From Bacillus sp. ISL-41 (lineage in GTDB: Bacteria > Bacillota > Bacilli > Bacillales > Cytobacillaceae): a DNA stretch of 64,000 bases. The notes below the pieces were generated by a model that saw only the letters and a program-made list of their open reading frames with translations, was not told the DNA's origin and searched no databases. Positions 27,302 through 36,457 of this stretch are shown piece by piece (position 1 is the stretch's first letter; every line of letters starts with the position of its first letter). The DNA is taken from the NCBI RefSeq assembly GCF_018613235.1, contig NZ_JAGGQP010000019.1:1-64000 (forward strand), in the 5' to 3' direction. The position numbers were made by a program, and so were the translations under genes.

Positions 27302-27331
27302 TTGGACAAACCTCTTGGAAAAAGGTATAGT
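27302..27331 (+). promoter_or_regulatory. Sigma-A promoter of recA
   Basis: TTGGAC (27302-27307), an 18-bp spacer and TATAGT (27326-27331) give a leader of about 70 nt. Confidence 0.65.
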
Positions 27332-27407
27332 AATAGTAGGCTTTAAATAAGAGATTTGCGGCCAGGCAGTATGCTGGTTCGTTTTTATATAAAAGGAGGA
27401 AATTTGA

Positions 27408-28448
27408 GTGAGTGATCGTCAAGCTGCCTTAGATATGGCGTTAAAACAAATTGAGAAGCAATTTGGTAAAGGATCAGTTATGAAATTAGGGGAGAAGACA
27501 GACACTAAAATTTCTACTTCTCCAAGTGGGTCCCTTGCACTGGATGTTGCCCTGGGAATAGGCGGATATCCTCGCGGACGTGTTGTTGAAATCTACGGAC
27601 CTGAAAGTTCAGGTAAAACAACTGTTGCTCTTCATGCAATTGCAGAAGTACAGGCAAACGGCGGCCAGGCGGCATTCATTGACGCTGAACACGCACTGGA
27701 TCCTGTATATGCACAGAAACTCGGTGTAAATATCGATGAACTTCTTCTTTCGCAGCCGGACACTGGAGAACAGGCTTTGGAAATTGCAGAAGCACTTGTG
27801 CGAAGTGGAGCAATTGATATTATTGTTGTTGACTCCGTTGCAGCTCTTGTACCAAAGGCTGAAATTGAAGGTGAGATGGGCGATGCCCACGTTGGTCTTC
27901 AGGCCCGTTTGATGTCTCAGGCATTGCGTAAGCTTTCCGGTGCAATTAACAAGTCAAAGACTATTGCAATCTTCATTAACCAGATTCGTGAAAAAGTCGG
28001 CGTTATGTTCGGGAACCCTGAAACAACTCCTGGCGGACGCGCTCTGAAATTCTATTCAAGCGTACGTCTTGAAGTCCGTCGTGCTGAAACTTTGAAGCAG
28101 GGCAATGATATGGTCGGTAACAAAACGAGGATCAAAGTGGTCAAGAACAAGGTCGCTCCTCCATTCCGTACAGCTGAAGTGGATATCATGTACGGTGAGG
28201 GGATTTCCCAAGAGGGTGAAATCATCGACATGGGTTCAGACCTTGATATCGTAGATAAGAGTGGTTCTTGGTATTCCTACAATGGTGAGCGTCTTGGACA
28301 GGGAAGAGAGAATGCGAAAATGTTCCTTAAGGAAAACCCATCCATCCGTCTTGAAATCAAGCAGAAAATCCGTAATCACTACGGCCTTGATGGCGAGTTC
28401 ACGGTGACTGAAACTGATGAAGACCAGGAAGCACTCCCATTAGATTAA
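27408..28448 (+). CDS. recA: Recombinase RecA
   Basis: This 346-aa strand-exchange ATPase works in homologous recombination and SOS induction. Walker [10 protein letters not shown] is at about residue 64, Walker [13 protein letters not shown] near 140, and the L2 segment [19 protein letters not shown] is present. GTG start at 27408 follows AGGAGG. The acidic C-terminal tail ([12 protein letters not shown]) is typical. Control by LexA is indicated by the box at 27280. Confidence 0.98.
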   Translation: MSDRQAALDMALKQIEKQFGKGSVMKLGEKTDTKISTSPSGSLALDVALGIGGYPRGRVVEIYGPESSGKTTVALHAIAEVQANGGQAAFIDAEHALDPVYAQKLGVNIDELLLSQPDTGEQALEIAEALVRSGAIDIIVVDSVAALVPKAEIEGEMGDAHVGLQARLMSQALRKLSGAINKSKTIAIFINQIREKVGVMFGNPETTPGGRALKFYSSVRLEVRRAETLKQGNDMVGNKTRIKVVKNKVAPPFRTAEVDIMYGEGISQEGEIIDMGSDLDIVDKSGSWYSYNGERLGQGRENAKMFLKENPSIRLEIKQKIRNHYGLDGEFTVTETDEDQEALPLD

Positions 28449-28470
28449 TAGTCTATCTCTGCTTTATCAC

Positions 28471-28512
28471 CAAGGTCTCCTGAAATCCAGGAGGCCTTGT
28501 TTGTGCTTTTCT
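28471..28512 (+). terminator. Terminator of recA
   Basis: CAAGGTCTCCTG and CAGGAGGCCTTG pair with one wobble, followed by TTTGTGCTTTT. Confidence 0.8.
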
Positions 28513-28533
28513 GACTTTAATGGTAGGTGAGTA

Positions 28534-28581
28534 TTGATTTTCAGCCTTCATATTCCTTCCGCAGAAAGTGTAGAAAATCAA
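28534..28581. repeat. Short inverted-repeat remnant
   Basis: TTGATTTTC (28534-28542) and GAAAATCAA (28573-28581) flank 30 bases containing CCGCAGAAAG. The arms and centre resemble the right end of the MITE-like element at 17409-17710, so this may be a decayed piece. The call is tentative. Confidence 0.3.
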
Positions 28582-28652
28582 CAGTCACATAGAAGAAATA
28601 AGAATTGATTGAATAATTAATCAAACCAACGGAATACACATAGGACAAACCC

Positions 28653-28681
28653 TTGACAATAAAATATGGCAGCTTTACAAT
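28653..28681 (+). promoter_or_regulatory. Sigma-A promoter of rny
   Basis: A consensus TTGACA (28653-28658), 17-bp spacer and TACAAT (28676-28681). This is the best vegetative promoter match in the window. It gives a leader of about 130 nt. Confidence 0.7.
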
Positions 28682-28816
28682 TAAAAATGTATATTTTACA
28701 TTTTCATGGTATTAAAAACGTTTAAAAGCATTTGAGCTGTATGTTGATGCTTGTAACAATGTACATGCCGACACTTTAAAAAACGTAACACAAGTTCATA
28801 GCAAGAGGAGGTGAAA

Positions 28817-30382
28817 ATGATGGATCTAATTATTTCAATCATCTCCATTTTGCTTGGCCTATTCGTCGGTGCAGTTGTTGGCTATTTTTATCGTAAATCC
28901 GTTGCGGAAGCAAAAATTGCAGGTGCCAAAAACGCCGCAGAACAAATTGTTGAAGATGCGAAGCGTGAAGCAGAGGCTATGAAAAAAGAAGCCCTGCTGG
29001 AGGCTAAGGATGAAAATCACAAGCTGCGTACTGAAGCAGAGCGTGAAATTCGTGAACGAAGAAATGAACTGCAAAAACAAGAAAATCGTTTATTGCAAAA
29101 AGAGGAGAATCTTGATCGCAAAGATGAGTCGTTGAACAAACGCGAGAATCTTTTAGAGAAAAAAGATGACGCTCTTTCCAAAAGACAACAGCATATTGAA
29201 GAGATGGAAAGCAAAGTGGACGAGATGGTACGAAATCAGCAGACTGAACTAGAACGCATCTCGGGCTTAACGCGTGATGAGGCTAAATCCATCATTTTGG
29301 AGCGTACTGAGCAAGAACTTGCTCACGACATTGCACTAATGATTAAGGAAAACGAAAACAGGGCGAAAGAAGAATCCGATAAGAAAGCGAAAGAAGTACT
29401 TTCACTAGCCATTCAAAGATGTGCAGCAGATCATGTTGCTGAAACGACTGTATCAGTCGTAAATCTTCCGAATGATGAAATGAAAGGGCGTATTATCGGT
29501 CGTGAGGGACGGAATATCCGCACCCTGGAAACGTTGACGGGAATTGATCTCATTATTGATGACACTCCGGAAGCAGTTATCCTTTCTGGATTTGACCCAA
29601 TCAGACGTGAAACAGCCCGTCTAGCTCTAGACAAGCTTGTCCAGGATGGACGTATTCATCCGGCCCGAATTGAGGAAATGGTTGAGAAAGCACGCCGTGA
29701 AGTAGATGAACATATTCGTGAGGTTGGGGAACAGACTACCTTCGAAGTGGGAGTTCACGGACTGCATCCAGATCTTATTAAAATTCTTGGCCGCTTGAAA
29801 TACCGTACAAGCTACGGACAGAATGTACTTAAACATTCAATGGAAGTAGCCCAATTGTCCGGATTGCTTGCCGCAGAACTAGGTGAAGATGAAACGTTAG
29901 CTCGCCGTGCAGGACTTCTGCATGACATCGGAAAGGCCATTGACCATGAGGTAGAAGGAAGCCATGTTGAAATTGGCGTGGAGCTCGCTACAAAGTATAA
30001 GGAGCATCCAGTTGTAATCAACAGTATTGCTTCTCACCATGGTGATGCAGAGCCGACTTCGATCATTGCAGTACTTGTTGCCGCTGCTGATGCATTATCA
30101 GCTGCAAGGCCTGGTGCCCGCAGCGAAGCACTTGAAAACTATATCCGCCGTCTCGAAAGGCTTGAAGAGATTTCTGAATCCTATGAGGGAGTAGAAAAAT
30201 CATTCGCTATTCAGGCGGGCAGAGAAATCAGGATTATGGTTAGGCCAGATCAGATCGATGACTTGCAGGCACATCGCCTCGCACGGGATATTCGCAAGAA
30301 AATCGAGGAAGAACTCGATTATCCTGGACATATCAAGGTTACAGTCATCCGAGAGACTCGGGCAGTTGAATATGCAAAATAG
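28817..30382 (+). CDS. rny: Ribonuclease Y
   Basis: This 521-aa membrane-anchored endoribonuclease starts decay of many mRNAs. It has an N-terminal membrane helix (residues 5-24), a long charged coiled coil (about 30-200), a KH domain ([15 protein letters not shown] near 226) and an HD domain with [10 protein letters not shown] near residue 370. AGGAGG ends at 28811; ATG 28817 or ATG 28820 could be used, the latter with better spacing. It lies before ymdB, as in B. subtilis. Confidence 0.96.
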   Translation: MMDLIISIISILLGLFVGAVVGYFYRKSVAEAKIAGAKNAAEQIVEDAKREAEAMKKEALLEAKDENHKLRTEAEREIRERRNELQKQENRLLQKEENLDRKDESLNKRENLLEKKDDALSKRQQHIEEMESKVDEMVRNQQTELERISGLTRDEAKSIILERTEQELAHDIALMIKENENRAKEESDKKAKEVLSLAIQRCAADHVAETTVSVVNLPNDEMKGRIIGREGRNIRTLETLTGIDLIIDDTPEAVILSGFDPIRRETARLALDKLVQDGRIHPARIEEMVEKARREVDEHIREVGEQTTFEVGVHGLHPDLIKILGRLKYRTSYGQNVLKHSMEVAQLSGLLAAELGEDETLARRAGLLHDIGKAIDHEVEGSHVEIGVELATKYKEHPVVINSIASHHGDAEPTSIIAVLVAAADALSAARPGARSEALENYIRRLERLEEISESYEGVEKSFAIQAGREIRIMVRPDQIDDLQAHRLARDIRKKIEEELDYPGHIKVTVIRETRAVEYAK

Positions 30383-30408
30383 AGCGGTGCTTCGGCGCCG
30401 CTTTTTAT
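30383..30408 (+). terminator. Terminator of rny
   Basis: AGCGGTGC (30383-30390) and GCGCCGCT (30395-30402) close a TTCG tetraloop, followed by TTTTATAT. It starts right after the stop codon. Confidence 0.85.
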
Positions 30409-30451
30409 ATTGCATGCTCACTTTGATGGTTTTCCTCTAATCTCGATGTTA

Positions 30452-30460
30452 TGATACAAT
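30452..30460 (+). promoter_or_regulatory. Extended -10 promoter of ymdB
   Basis: TGATACAAT is an extended -10 element about 40 bp before the ymdB start. No clear -35. Confidence 0.4.
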
Positions 30461-30501
30461 TTTTACATAAAAACTTAACTTAAAGGCAGGAATGAGGATC
30501 A

Positions 30502-31299
30502 ATGAGAATTTTATTTATTGGGGATGTTGTAGGCTCCCCTGGCAGGGATATGGTTACCGAATATCTGCCAAAGCTAAAGGGAAAGTTTCGTCCGACTGTT
30601 ACAATCATAAATGGTGAAAATGCAGCGAGTGGTAAAGGGATTACCGAAAAGATTTACCGGCAATTTCTCGAGCAGGGTGCACAGGCTGTAACTTTAGGCA
30701 ACCATGCATGGGATAATCGTGATATATTCGAATTCATCGATGGAGCTAAATATCTGGTCAGGCCTGCTAATTTTCCTGAAGAAGTACCCGGAAAAGGGAT
30801 TGTTTATTTAAAGATCAACCAGGAAGAACTGGCAATAATCAACTTACAGGGCCGTACTTTTTTGACGCCAATAGATTGCCCATTTAAAAAAGCAGATGAA
30901 TTGATTGAGGAAGCTAGCAAACGTACTTCCCTCATCTTCGTTGATTTCCATGCTGAGGCAACTAGCGAAAAACAGGCGATGGGCTGGTATCTTGATGGGA
31001 GAGTTTCCGCTGTGGTCGGTACGCATACTCATGTCCAGACAGCAGATGATAGAATCTTGCCCTCTGGTACAGCATTCCTTACCGATGTAGGCATGACCGG
31101 GCCATATGATGGTATATTGGGAGTAGAAAAAGAAGCGGTCCTAAGAAGGTTCATGACAAGTCTGCCAACGCGTTTCGAAGTAGCCAAGGATGGAAGGAAC
31201 CAGCTGTCTGCAGTGTTGATAGACTTGGATAAAAAGACTGGCAAAGCAGCTAAAATCCAGAAGATCCTTATTAATGAAGATCATCCTTTCTATGACTAA
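30502..31299 (+). CDS. ymdB: Metallophosphoesterase YmdB
   Basis: This 265-aa protein is a calcineurin-like metal phosphoesterase of the YmdB family, which hydrolyses 2',3'-cyclic nucleotides and affects biofilm and late adaptive gene expression in B. subtilis. Metal-site segments are visible: FIGDVVGSPGRD at the N-terminus, NGENAASGKG, LGNHAWDN, and VGTHTHVQTAD near residue 172. It follows rny, another RNA-turnover gene. A strong terminator follows. Confidence 0.94.
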   Translation: MRILFIGDVVGSPGRDMVTEYLPKLKGKFRPTVTIINGENAASGKGITEKIYRQFLEQGAQAVTLGNHAWDNRDIFEFIDGAKYLVRPANFPEEVPGKGIVYLKINQEELAIINLQGRTFLTPIDCPFKKADELIEEASKRTSLIFVDFHAEATSEKQAMGWYLDGRVSAVVGTHTHVQTADDRILPSGTAFLTDVGMTGPYDGILGVEKEAVLRRFMTSLPTRFEVAKDGRNQLSAVLIDLDKKTGKAAKIQKILINEDHPFYD

Positions 31300-31326
31300 A
31301 ATTTGATATATGGTTAACGATCCTTC

Positions 31327-31372
31327 AGACTGCAGACGAACTCATTCGAGTTTGTCTGCAGTCTATTTATTT
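31327..31372 (+). terminator. Terminator of ymdB
   Basis: A 17-bp stem with one G-U pair (31327-31343 with 31348-31364, core AGACTGCAGAC) is followed by ATTTATTT. Confidence 0.85.
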
Positions 31373-31439
31373 GCGTGGAAGTGGTTATTTGGATGTGTAT
31401 GAAATACCAAATGCCTGTAATTAGTTAACATCCGGATAA

Positions 31440-31665
31440 AAGGACCCTTATCGAGAGGGAGAAGCCTGCATAAGGGTACGATTCGCGCCGAAAGGTACCC
31501 TTATGAAGAGGGAGAAGCACCCAAAAGGGTACGATACGCGCTGAAAGATACCCTTATGAAGAGGTAGAAGGCCGCATAGGGGTACGATACTCCTTAAAGA
31601 TACCTTATAGAGAGGTGGCAGGCATCATAAGGGTACGATTAACCCTGAAAAGTACCCTTATCTAG
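31440..31665. repeat. Tandem array A of the 53-bp hairpin repeat
   Basis: Four units and a partial fifth begin at about 31442, 31494, 31547, 31599 and 31651 (period 52-53 bp). Each carries a TACCCTTATG-type left arm and a CATAAGGGTA-type right arm, which are reverse complements, so each unit can form a stem-loop. The same family recurs after hfq (63768-63968). It sits between ymdB and spoVS with no coding sequence. Confidence 0.85.
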
Positions 31666-31781
31666 AACAAAACCTGTACATCGGAATATATCGATAAAAC
31701 TGTCCTTTCCCATGAAAAAACATTCAAACAATCCGCTCTAACAACAGTATCCCTCTTAATACTTACATGCTTTTTTTTATT

Positions 31782-31812
31782 GAAGGTCATATGTGAGCCT
31801 CCTCCTGAATAT
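31782..31812 (+). promoter_or_regulatory. Candidate sigma-H promoter of spoVS
   Basis: GAAGGTCAT (31782-31790) and GAATAT (31807-31812) resemble sigma-H -35 and -10 elements with slightly long spacing. spoVS is sigma-H dependent in B. subtilis. The match is imperfect. Confidence 0.3.
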
Positions 31813-31834
31813 AGTAGCAGTGGAACAGACTAAA

Positions 31835-31859
31835 CTGGATGTCCGCTTAAGACATCCAG
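31835..31859 (+). promoter_or_regulatory. Inverted repeat in the spoVS leader
   Basis: CTGGATGTC (31835-31843) and GACATCCAG (31851-31859) form a perfect 9-bp stem with a 7-base loop, ending 12 bases before the AAGGAGGAG ribosome site. No T-tract follows, so it is a leader hairpin or operator rather than a terminator. Confidence 0.5.
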
Positions 31860-31887
31860 GACGGGATAAAATAAGGAGGAGCCAGGA

Positions 31888-32148
31888 ATGGAGATATTAA
31901 AAGTTTCAGCAAAATCTAATCCTAATTCTGTAGCTGGTGCGCTTGCTGGAGTACTGCGCGAAAGAGGAGGCGCAGAAATTCAGGCTATCGGGGCGGGTGC
32001 ATTGAATCAGGCCGTTAAGGCAGTAGCGATCGCAAGAGGGTTCGTAGCACCTAGCGGCGTCGATTTAATTTGCATCCCGGCATTTACTGATATCCTGATT
32101 GATGGCGAAGAACGGACAGCCATTAAATTGATTGTTGAACCCAGATGA
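31888..32148 (+). CDS. spoVS: Stage V sporulation protein S
   Basis: This 86-aa protein of the Alba-like SpoVS fold is one of the most conserved small proteins in spore formers. It starts MEILKVSAKSNPNSVAGALA and ends LIVEPR. It affects septation and coat assembly in B. subtilis, by a mechanism not known to me. AAGGAGGAG ribosome site. It is monocistronic: a terminator follows about 60 bp downstream. Confidence 0.96.
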   Translation: MEILKVSAKSNPNSVAGALAGVLRERGGAEIQAIGAGALNQAVKAVAIARGFVAPSGVDLICIPAFTDILIDGEERTAIKLIVEPR

Positions 32149-32207
32149 AAGCGCCAGCGTGCCTATAGATATAGTAAGTCTTAAAAGCCTGTAAGGGTAA
32201 CTTTCAG

Positions 32208-32246
32208 CCTGTTTGCTACTGCAAGCAGGTTTCTTTTATTTTTTGG
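32208..32246 (+). terminator. Terminator of spoVS
   Basis: CCTGTTTGC (32208-32216) pairs with GCAAGCAGG (32221-32229), then TTTCTTTTATTTTTT. Confidence 0.8.
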
Positions 32247-32278
32247 TGTATTATGAATGTAAAAAGGAGGGTGTTTTT

Positions 32279-33214
32279 GTGAAAATCTTTGATGCTCATT
32301 GTGATGTCCTATATAAATTATTTATGGACCCAACCCTTGAGTTCGCTAATTCGTCTGGATTGCAGGTCAATCTTGAAAGGCTGAAGGCTTCGAATACCAA
32401 AGTACAATTGTTTGCTATCTATGTGCCTGAATCGGTTCATCCTGACCTGAAATTTGAAGCTGCATTAAGGATGGCAGATTTATTTTATGAAACAGTCCTA
32501 ACCCCTCATCCTCAAATAAAGCTGGTAAAGGACAGGGAGGACATTGACGGGCTAGCCGAGAATGAAATCGGTGCGCTCCTGACCCTGGAAGGTTGTGACG
32601 CTATTGGGCAGGATTTATTAAAGTTGCGCACATTGCTCAGACTTGGAGTACGCTCAGTAGGCTTGACGTGGAACTATGGAAATTATGTGGCTGATGGTGC
32701 CCTGGAGGAACGGGGAGCGGGCCTTTCAAGGTTTGGCCGTCAGGTTGTCCAACTCCTGAATGATACAGGAACAGTCTGCGATGTATCCCACTTATCTGAA
32801 CAGGGATTCTGGGATGTAATGGAAAGTGCTGAGCATGTGTTCGCATCACATTCAAACTGTTATTCGCTTTGCCGCCATCCGCGCAACCTTAAGGATAATC
32901 AGATCAATGCATTGATTGATCGTGATTCAGTGATTGGTGTTACATTTGTGCCGGAATTTTTATCAGGTAAAAAGGAATCCGCTTCAATTAATGATGTGAT
33001 CCGCCATCTTGATCACATTTGTTCACTTGGAGGAGAAGATCATGTAGGCTTTGGCTCGGATTTTGATGGAATTGAATTTACGGTAAGAAATCTTGAGGGA
33101 AATGAACAGTATGATAACCTTTGGAATGAACTGCAAAAATATTATTCTGATATACAAGTCCACAAGTTCCTGCATAAGAATATGGCTTCCAGAATACCTG
33201 TTCACAGCCGCTGA
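32279..33214 (+). CDS. Membrane dipeptidase, M19 family
   Basis: This 311-aa zinc dipeptidase of the renal dipeptidase (M19) family cleaves dipeptides, including those with a D-residue. Metal-site elements are the HxD in FDAHCDVLYKL (residues 4-6), the glutamate in LTLEGCDAIG, the histidine in FASHSNCYSLCRHPRN and the aspartate in GFGSDFDGIE. GTG 32279 follows AAAGGAGGG; the longer upstream reading starts inside the spoVS terminator. No signal peptide is seen, so it is probably cytoplasmic despite the family name. The same position is usual in the B. cereus group. Confidence 0.88.
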   Translation: MKIFDAHCDVLYKLFMDPTLEFANSSGLQVNLERLKASNTKVQLFAIYVPESVHPDLKFEAALRMADLFYETVLTPHPQIKLVKDREDIDGLAENEIGALLTLEGCDAIGQDLLKLRTLLRLGVRSVGLTWNYGNYVADGALEERGAGLSRFGRQVVQLLNDTGTVCDVSHLSEQGFWDVMESAEHVFASHSNCYSLCRHPRNLKDNQINALIDRDSVIGVTFVPEFLSGKKESASINDVIRHLDHICSLGGEDHVGFGSDFDGIEFTVRNLEGNEQYDNLWNELQKYYSDIQVHKFLHKNMASRIPVHSR

Positions 33215-33510
33215 ATCCAGTGCAGAAGGAAATCCCTAACCATGAATCCAAGGTGGCTAGTTTAAGAAACTTATAATATTTTAATAAATAAAAAAATATT
33301 CATATTTTGGACAATAATTATTCTGAAAGGGTTGCTTTTTTATTCACATAGGTCTAGAATTGTAAGCGTTTAGTACCATCCTTTTGCTAGATTTCAGCAC
33401 TAAATGCAAGATATAAACCGCTTAATTCTAGTGAATTACTTGGAAAAGTGCTACACTTAATAACGAAGCGTTTTTACATATTTTTTTACGTATCTAAAGG
33501 GGTGTAAGAG
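33215..33510. other. Non-coding gap before korA
   Basis: The gap is AT-rich, without an ORF or clear terminator for the dipeptidase gene. The only named element is the candidate cre site at 33360-33374. No convincing -35/-10 pair was found. Confidence 0.5.
33360..33374. promoter_or_regulatory. Candidate CcpA (cre) site before korAB
   Basis: TTGTAAGCGTTTAGT matches WTGNAANCGNWNNCW at 14 of 15 positions. It lies 137 bp before korA and would fit carbon catabolite control of this TCA-cycle-like enzyme. Confidence 0.35.
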
Positions 33511-35244
33511 ATGATCAATCAACTTTCATGGAAAGTTGGCGGACAGCAGGGAGAAGGAATTGAATCTACCGGGGAAATTTTCTCTATTGCATTGAACCGT
33601 CTAGGCTACTACTTGTATGGCTACCGTCACTTTTCATCACGTATCAAGGGCGGACACACAAATAACAAGATTCGAGTAAGCACTACAGAGGTTCGATCTA
33701 TTTCTGACGATTTAGATATTCTTGTAGCTTTCGACCAGGAAACGATCGATGTAAACTACAAAGAATTGCATGAGAACGGCGTAATTATTGCTGATGCGAA
33801 GTTTGACCCAAAAAAGCCTGAGGATACTCAAGCTGCGATGTATGCGGTTCCATTTACGGAAATGGCTACTGAATTGGGAACATCTCTTATGAAAAACATG
33901 GTTGCCATCGGTGCGACTAGTGCAGTTCTAGACTTGGATATCCAAGTTTTTGAAGAAGTCGTCCAGGAGATTTTCGGACGCAAAGGACAACAAGTTGTCG
34001 ATAAAAATATGGAAGCCATCAAAGCTGGCTACGAATATACGAAAGAACAATTAGGCGGCGCTGAGACAATGCAGCTTGAAAAGGCTGATGGCCAGAAACG
34101 CCTGTTCATGATCGGCAATGATGCAATCGCTCTTGGAGCAGTAGCAGCAGGTTGCCGTTTCATGGCTGCATACCCAATCACACCTGCTTCAGAAATCATG
34201 GAATATCTGATCAAGAAACTTCCTGCCCTTGGCGGAACAGTTATCCAGACGGAAGATGAAATCGCTGCTGTCACTATGACAATCGGTGCTAACTATGGCG
34301 GTGTACGTGCCCTTACAGCTTCTGCTGGACCAGGTCTTTCCTTGAAGATGGAAGCAATCGGACTTTCAGGTATCACTGAAACACCGCTTGTCATTGTTGA
34401 CACACAGCGTGGCGGCCCATCAACCGGACTTCCTACAAAACAGGAACAATCAGATTTAATGGCGATGATTTATGGAACGCACGGTGAGATTCCTAAAATC
34501 GTCTTTGCTCCAAGTACTGTTCAGGAAGCATTCTATGATGCAGCGGAAGCATTCAACCTTGCCGAGGAATATCAGTGCCCTGTCATTATGCTGACGGACC
34601 TGCAATTATCTCTTGGAAAACAGACAGTTGAACCGCTTGAGTTTGATAAAGTGGAAATCCGCCGCGGTAAATTGGCTTCAGAAGCTCTTCCTGAAATTGA
34701 TAATAAAGGGTACTTCAAGCGTTATGAAGTGACTGAAGACGGTGTTTCACCACGTGTTATCCCAGGAATGAAGAACGGTATCCACCATGTTACTGGTGTT
34801 GAGCATGATGAAACAGGAAAACCTTCGGAATCTGCTGCAAACCGTATTGCGCAAATGGATAAGCGTATGCGTAAAATCAGCAATCTGAAGTTCAATACGC
34901 CAATCCACAAGAATGCTCCGCATGAGGAAGCTGATCTGTTGATCGTAGGTTTCAACTCTACAAGAGGTGCAATTGAAGAGGCAATGGGAAGACTTGAGAA
35001 GGATGGCCTGAAAGTTAACCACGCACATGTGCGCCTGGTACATCCATTCCCTGCTGATGAAATGATGCAGCTTGTACAATCTGCAAAGAAAGTTGCGGTT
35101 ATTGAAAACAATGCGACAGGACAGCTGGCAAACATCATGAAGATGAATGTCGGAAGTCATGAGAAGATCCATAAGATCCTCAAGTATGACGGAAATCCAT
35201 TCTTGCCGCAGGAAGTCCACACAAAATGCAAGGAGTTGTTCTAG
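33511..35244 (+). CDS. korA: 2-oxoacid:ferredoxin oxidoreductase subunit alpha (gamma-alpha fusion)
   Basis: This 577-aa subunit of 2-oxoglutarate (2-oxoacid):ferredoxin oxidoreductase oxidises a 2-oxoacid with CoA and passes electrons to ferredoxin. The gamma domain is N-terminal (residues 1-180, GGQQGEGIES and SRIKGGHTN) and fused to the alpha domain carrying YPITPASEIMEYL near residue 221. The pair with korB one base downstream is the two-subunit form common in Bacillus. No ferredoxin-like delta subunit is encoded beside it. Substrate preference is inferred from family. Confidence 0.93.
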   Translation: MINQLSWKVGGQQGEGIESTGEIFSIALNRLGYYLYGYRHFSSRIKGGHTNNKIRVSTTEVRSISDDLDILVAFDQETIDVNYKELHENGVIIADAKFDPKKPEDTQAAMYAVPFTEMATELGTSLMKNMVAIGATSAVLDLDIQVFEEVVQEIFGRKGQQVVDKNMEAIKAGYEYTKEQLGGAETMQLEKADGQKRLFMIGNDAIALGAVAAGCRFMAAYPITPASEIMEYLIKKLPALGGTVIQTEDEIAAVTMTIGANYGGVRALTASAGPGLSLKMEAIGLSGITETPLVIVDTQRGGPSTGLPTKQEQSDLMAMIYGTHGEIPKIVFAPSTVQEAFYDAAEAFNLAEEYQCPVIMLTDLQLSLGKQTVEPLEFDKVEIRRGKLASEALPEIDNKGYFKRYEVTEDGVSPRVIPGMKNGIHHVTGVEHDETGKPSESAANRIAQMDKRMRKISNLKFNTPIHKNAPHEEADLLIVGFNSTRGAIEEAMGRLEKDGLKVNHAHVRLVHPFPADEMMQLVQSAKKVAVIENNATGQLANIMKMNVGSHEKIHKILKYDGNPFLPQEVHTKCKELF

Positions 35245-35245
35245 G

Positions 35246-36112
35246 ATGGCGACTTTTAAAGAATTTCGCAATAATGTAAAACCAAACTGGTGCCCAGGCT
35301 GCGGCGACTTCTCTGTACAGGCGGCTATGCAGCGTGCTGCTGCCAATGTGGGTTTAGAGCCTGAAGACCTGGCAGTAATCTCTGGCATCGGTTGTTCAGG
35401 CCGTATCTCTGGATACATCAACTCATACGGTTTCCACGGAATCCATGGCCGTGCACTTCCAATCGCCCAGGGCGTGAAGATGGCCAACCGTGATTTGACA
35501 GTCATCGCTTCTGGCGGTGACGGAGACGGCTTCGCGATCGGAATGGGACATACAGTCCATGCGATCCGCCGTAACATAAATATCACTTACATTGTCATGG
35601 ACAACCAGATTTACGGTCTGACGAAGGGACAAACTTCTCCACGTTCGGCTGCTGGATTCAAGACAAAATCAACTCCTGCAGGTTCCATCGAGCAGGCAAT
35701 TTCTCCAATGGAATTGGCTTTGACAGCTGGCGCTACTTTCGTGGCACAAAGCTTCTCGACTGACCTTAAGGACTTGACAGCGCTGATCGAGGCTGGAATC
35801 AAGCATGAAGGGTTCTCACTAATCAACGTATTCAGCCCTTGTGTTACATACAACAAGGTAAATACTTACGATTGGTTCAAGGAAAACCTGACAAAGCTTG
35901 GCGATATCGAAGGATATGATCCATCAAACCGTGAAGCAGCCATGCAGACTTTGATGGAACATAAGGGATTGGTTACAGGATTAATCTATCAAGATACAGA
36001 GCGTAAGTCTTATCAGGATCTGGTAAGCGGTTATTCTGAAACTCCTTTATCAAAAGCAGACCTTAAGCTTGATCAAGCTCATTTTGACAAGCTGGTTGCT
36101 GAATTCATGTAA
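35246..36112 (+). CDS. korB: 2-oxoacid:ferredoxin oxidoreductase subunit beta
   Basis: This 288-aa TPP-binding subunit has cysteines for a [4Fe-4S] cluster in WCPGCGDF (residues 15-18 region), GIGCSGR and FSPCVTYN. The TPP motif runs from GGDGDGFAIGMGH to VMDNQIYGLTKGQ. Start is ATG 35246, one base after the korA stop, with AAGGAG about ten bases upstream; the longer reading overlapping korA is out of place. A strong terminator follows. Confidence 0.94.
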   Translation: MATFKEFRNNVKPNWCPGCGDFSVQAAMQRAAANVGLEPEDLAVISGIGCSGRISGYINSYGFHGIHGRALPIAQGVKMANRDLTVIASGGDGDGFAIGMGHTVHAIRRNINITYIVMDNQIYGLTKGQTSPRSAAGFKTKSTPAGSIEQAISPMELALTAGATFVAQSFSTDLKDLTALIEAGIKHEGFSLINVFSPCVTYNKVNTYDWFKENLTKLGDIEGYDPSNREAAMQTLMEHKGLVTGLIYQDTERKSYQDLVSGYSETPLSKADLKLDQAHFDKLVAEFM

Positions 36113-36131
36113 TAAAAGCGCAGCGAATTTC

Positions 36132-36172
36132 AATAAAACCCCAATCATCGAGGATTGGGGTTTTATTATTCT
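36132..36172 (+). terminator. Terminator of korAB
   Basis: AATAAAACCCCAATC (36132-36146) and GATTGGGGTTTTATT (36153-36167) form a 15-bp perfect stem; probably active on both strands. Confidence 0.88.
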
Positions 36173-36304
36173 TGTAAAATCAAGCTTATTGGGATCTTTT
36201 GTGATTAGCATCACTCCAATAAGATAATCTATAGGGTAATATAATTGACTAGGACGGCTTTTTTATCAAGAAAGCTGTATTTCCAGTGCCTGCTATTGTT
36301 TTCA

Positions 36305-36332
36305 TTGATTGAAGAGTTTATACTATTATAAT
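36305..36332 (+). promoter_or_regulatory. Sigma-A promoter of miaB
   Basis: TTGATT (36305-36310), a 16-bp spacer and consensus TATAAT (36327-36332). A small GC-rich hairpin with TTTTTAT follows at about 36352-36371 in the leader. The rest of the gap 36173-36457 shows nothing else. Confidence 0.6.
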
Positions 36333-36457
36333 GTGTATATTTAATATTTTCAGGGTGATGCTGCCCTTTTTATCGTAGAAAGCAAAACTGTTAGTATAAA
36401 GCACCGACGAGGTTGAATCCATCTGCCTGCTTGCTTTCTAATGAAAGGAGATCTGAA

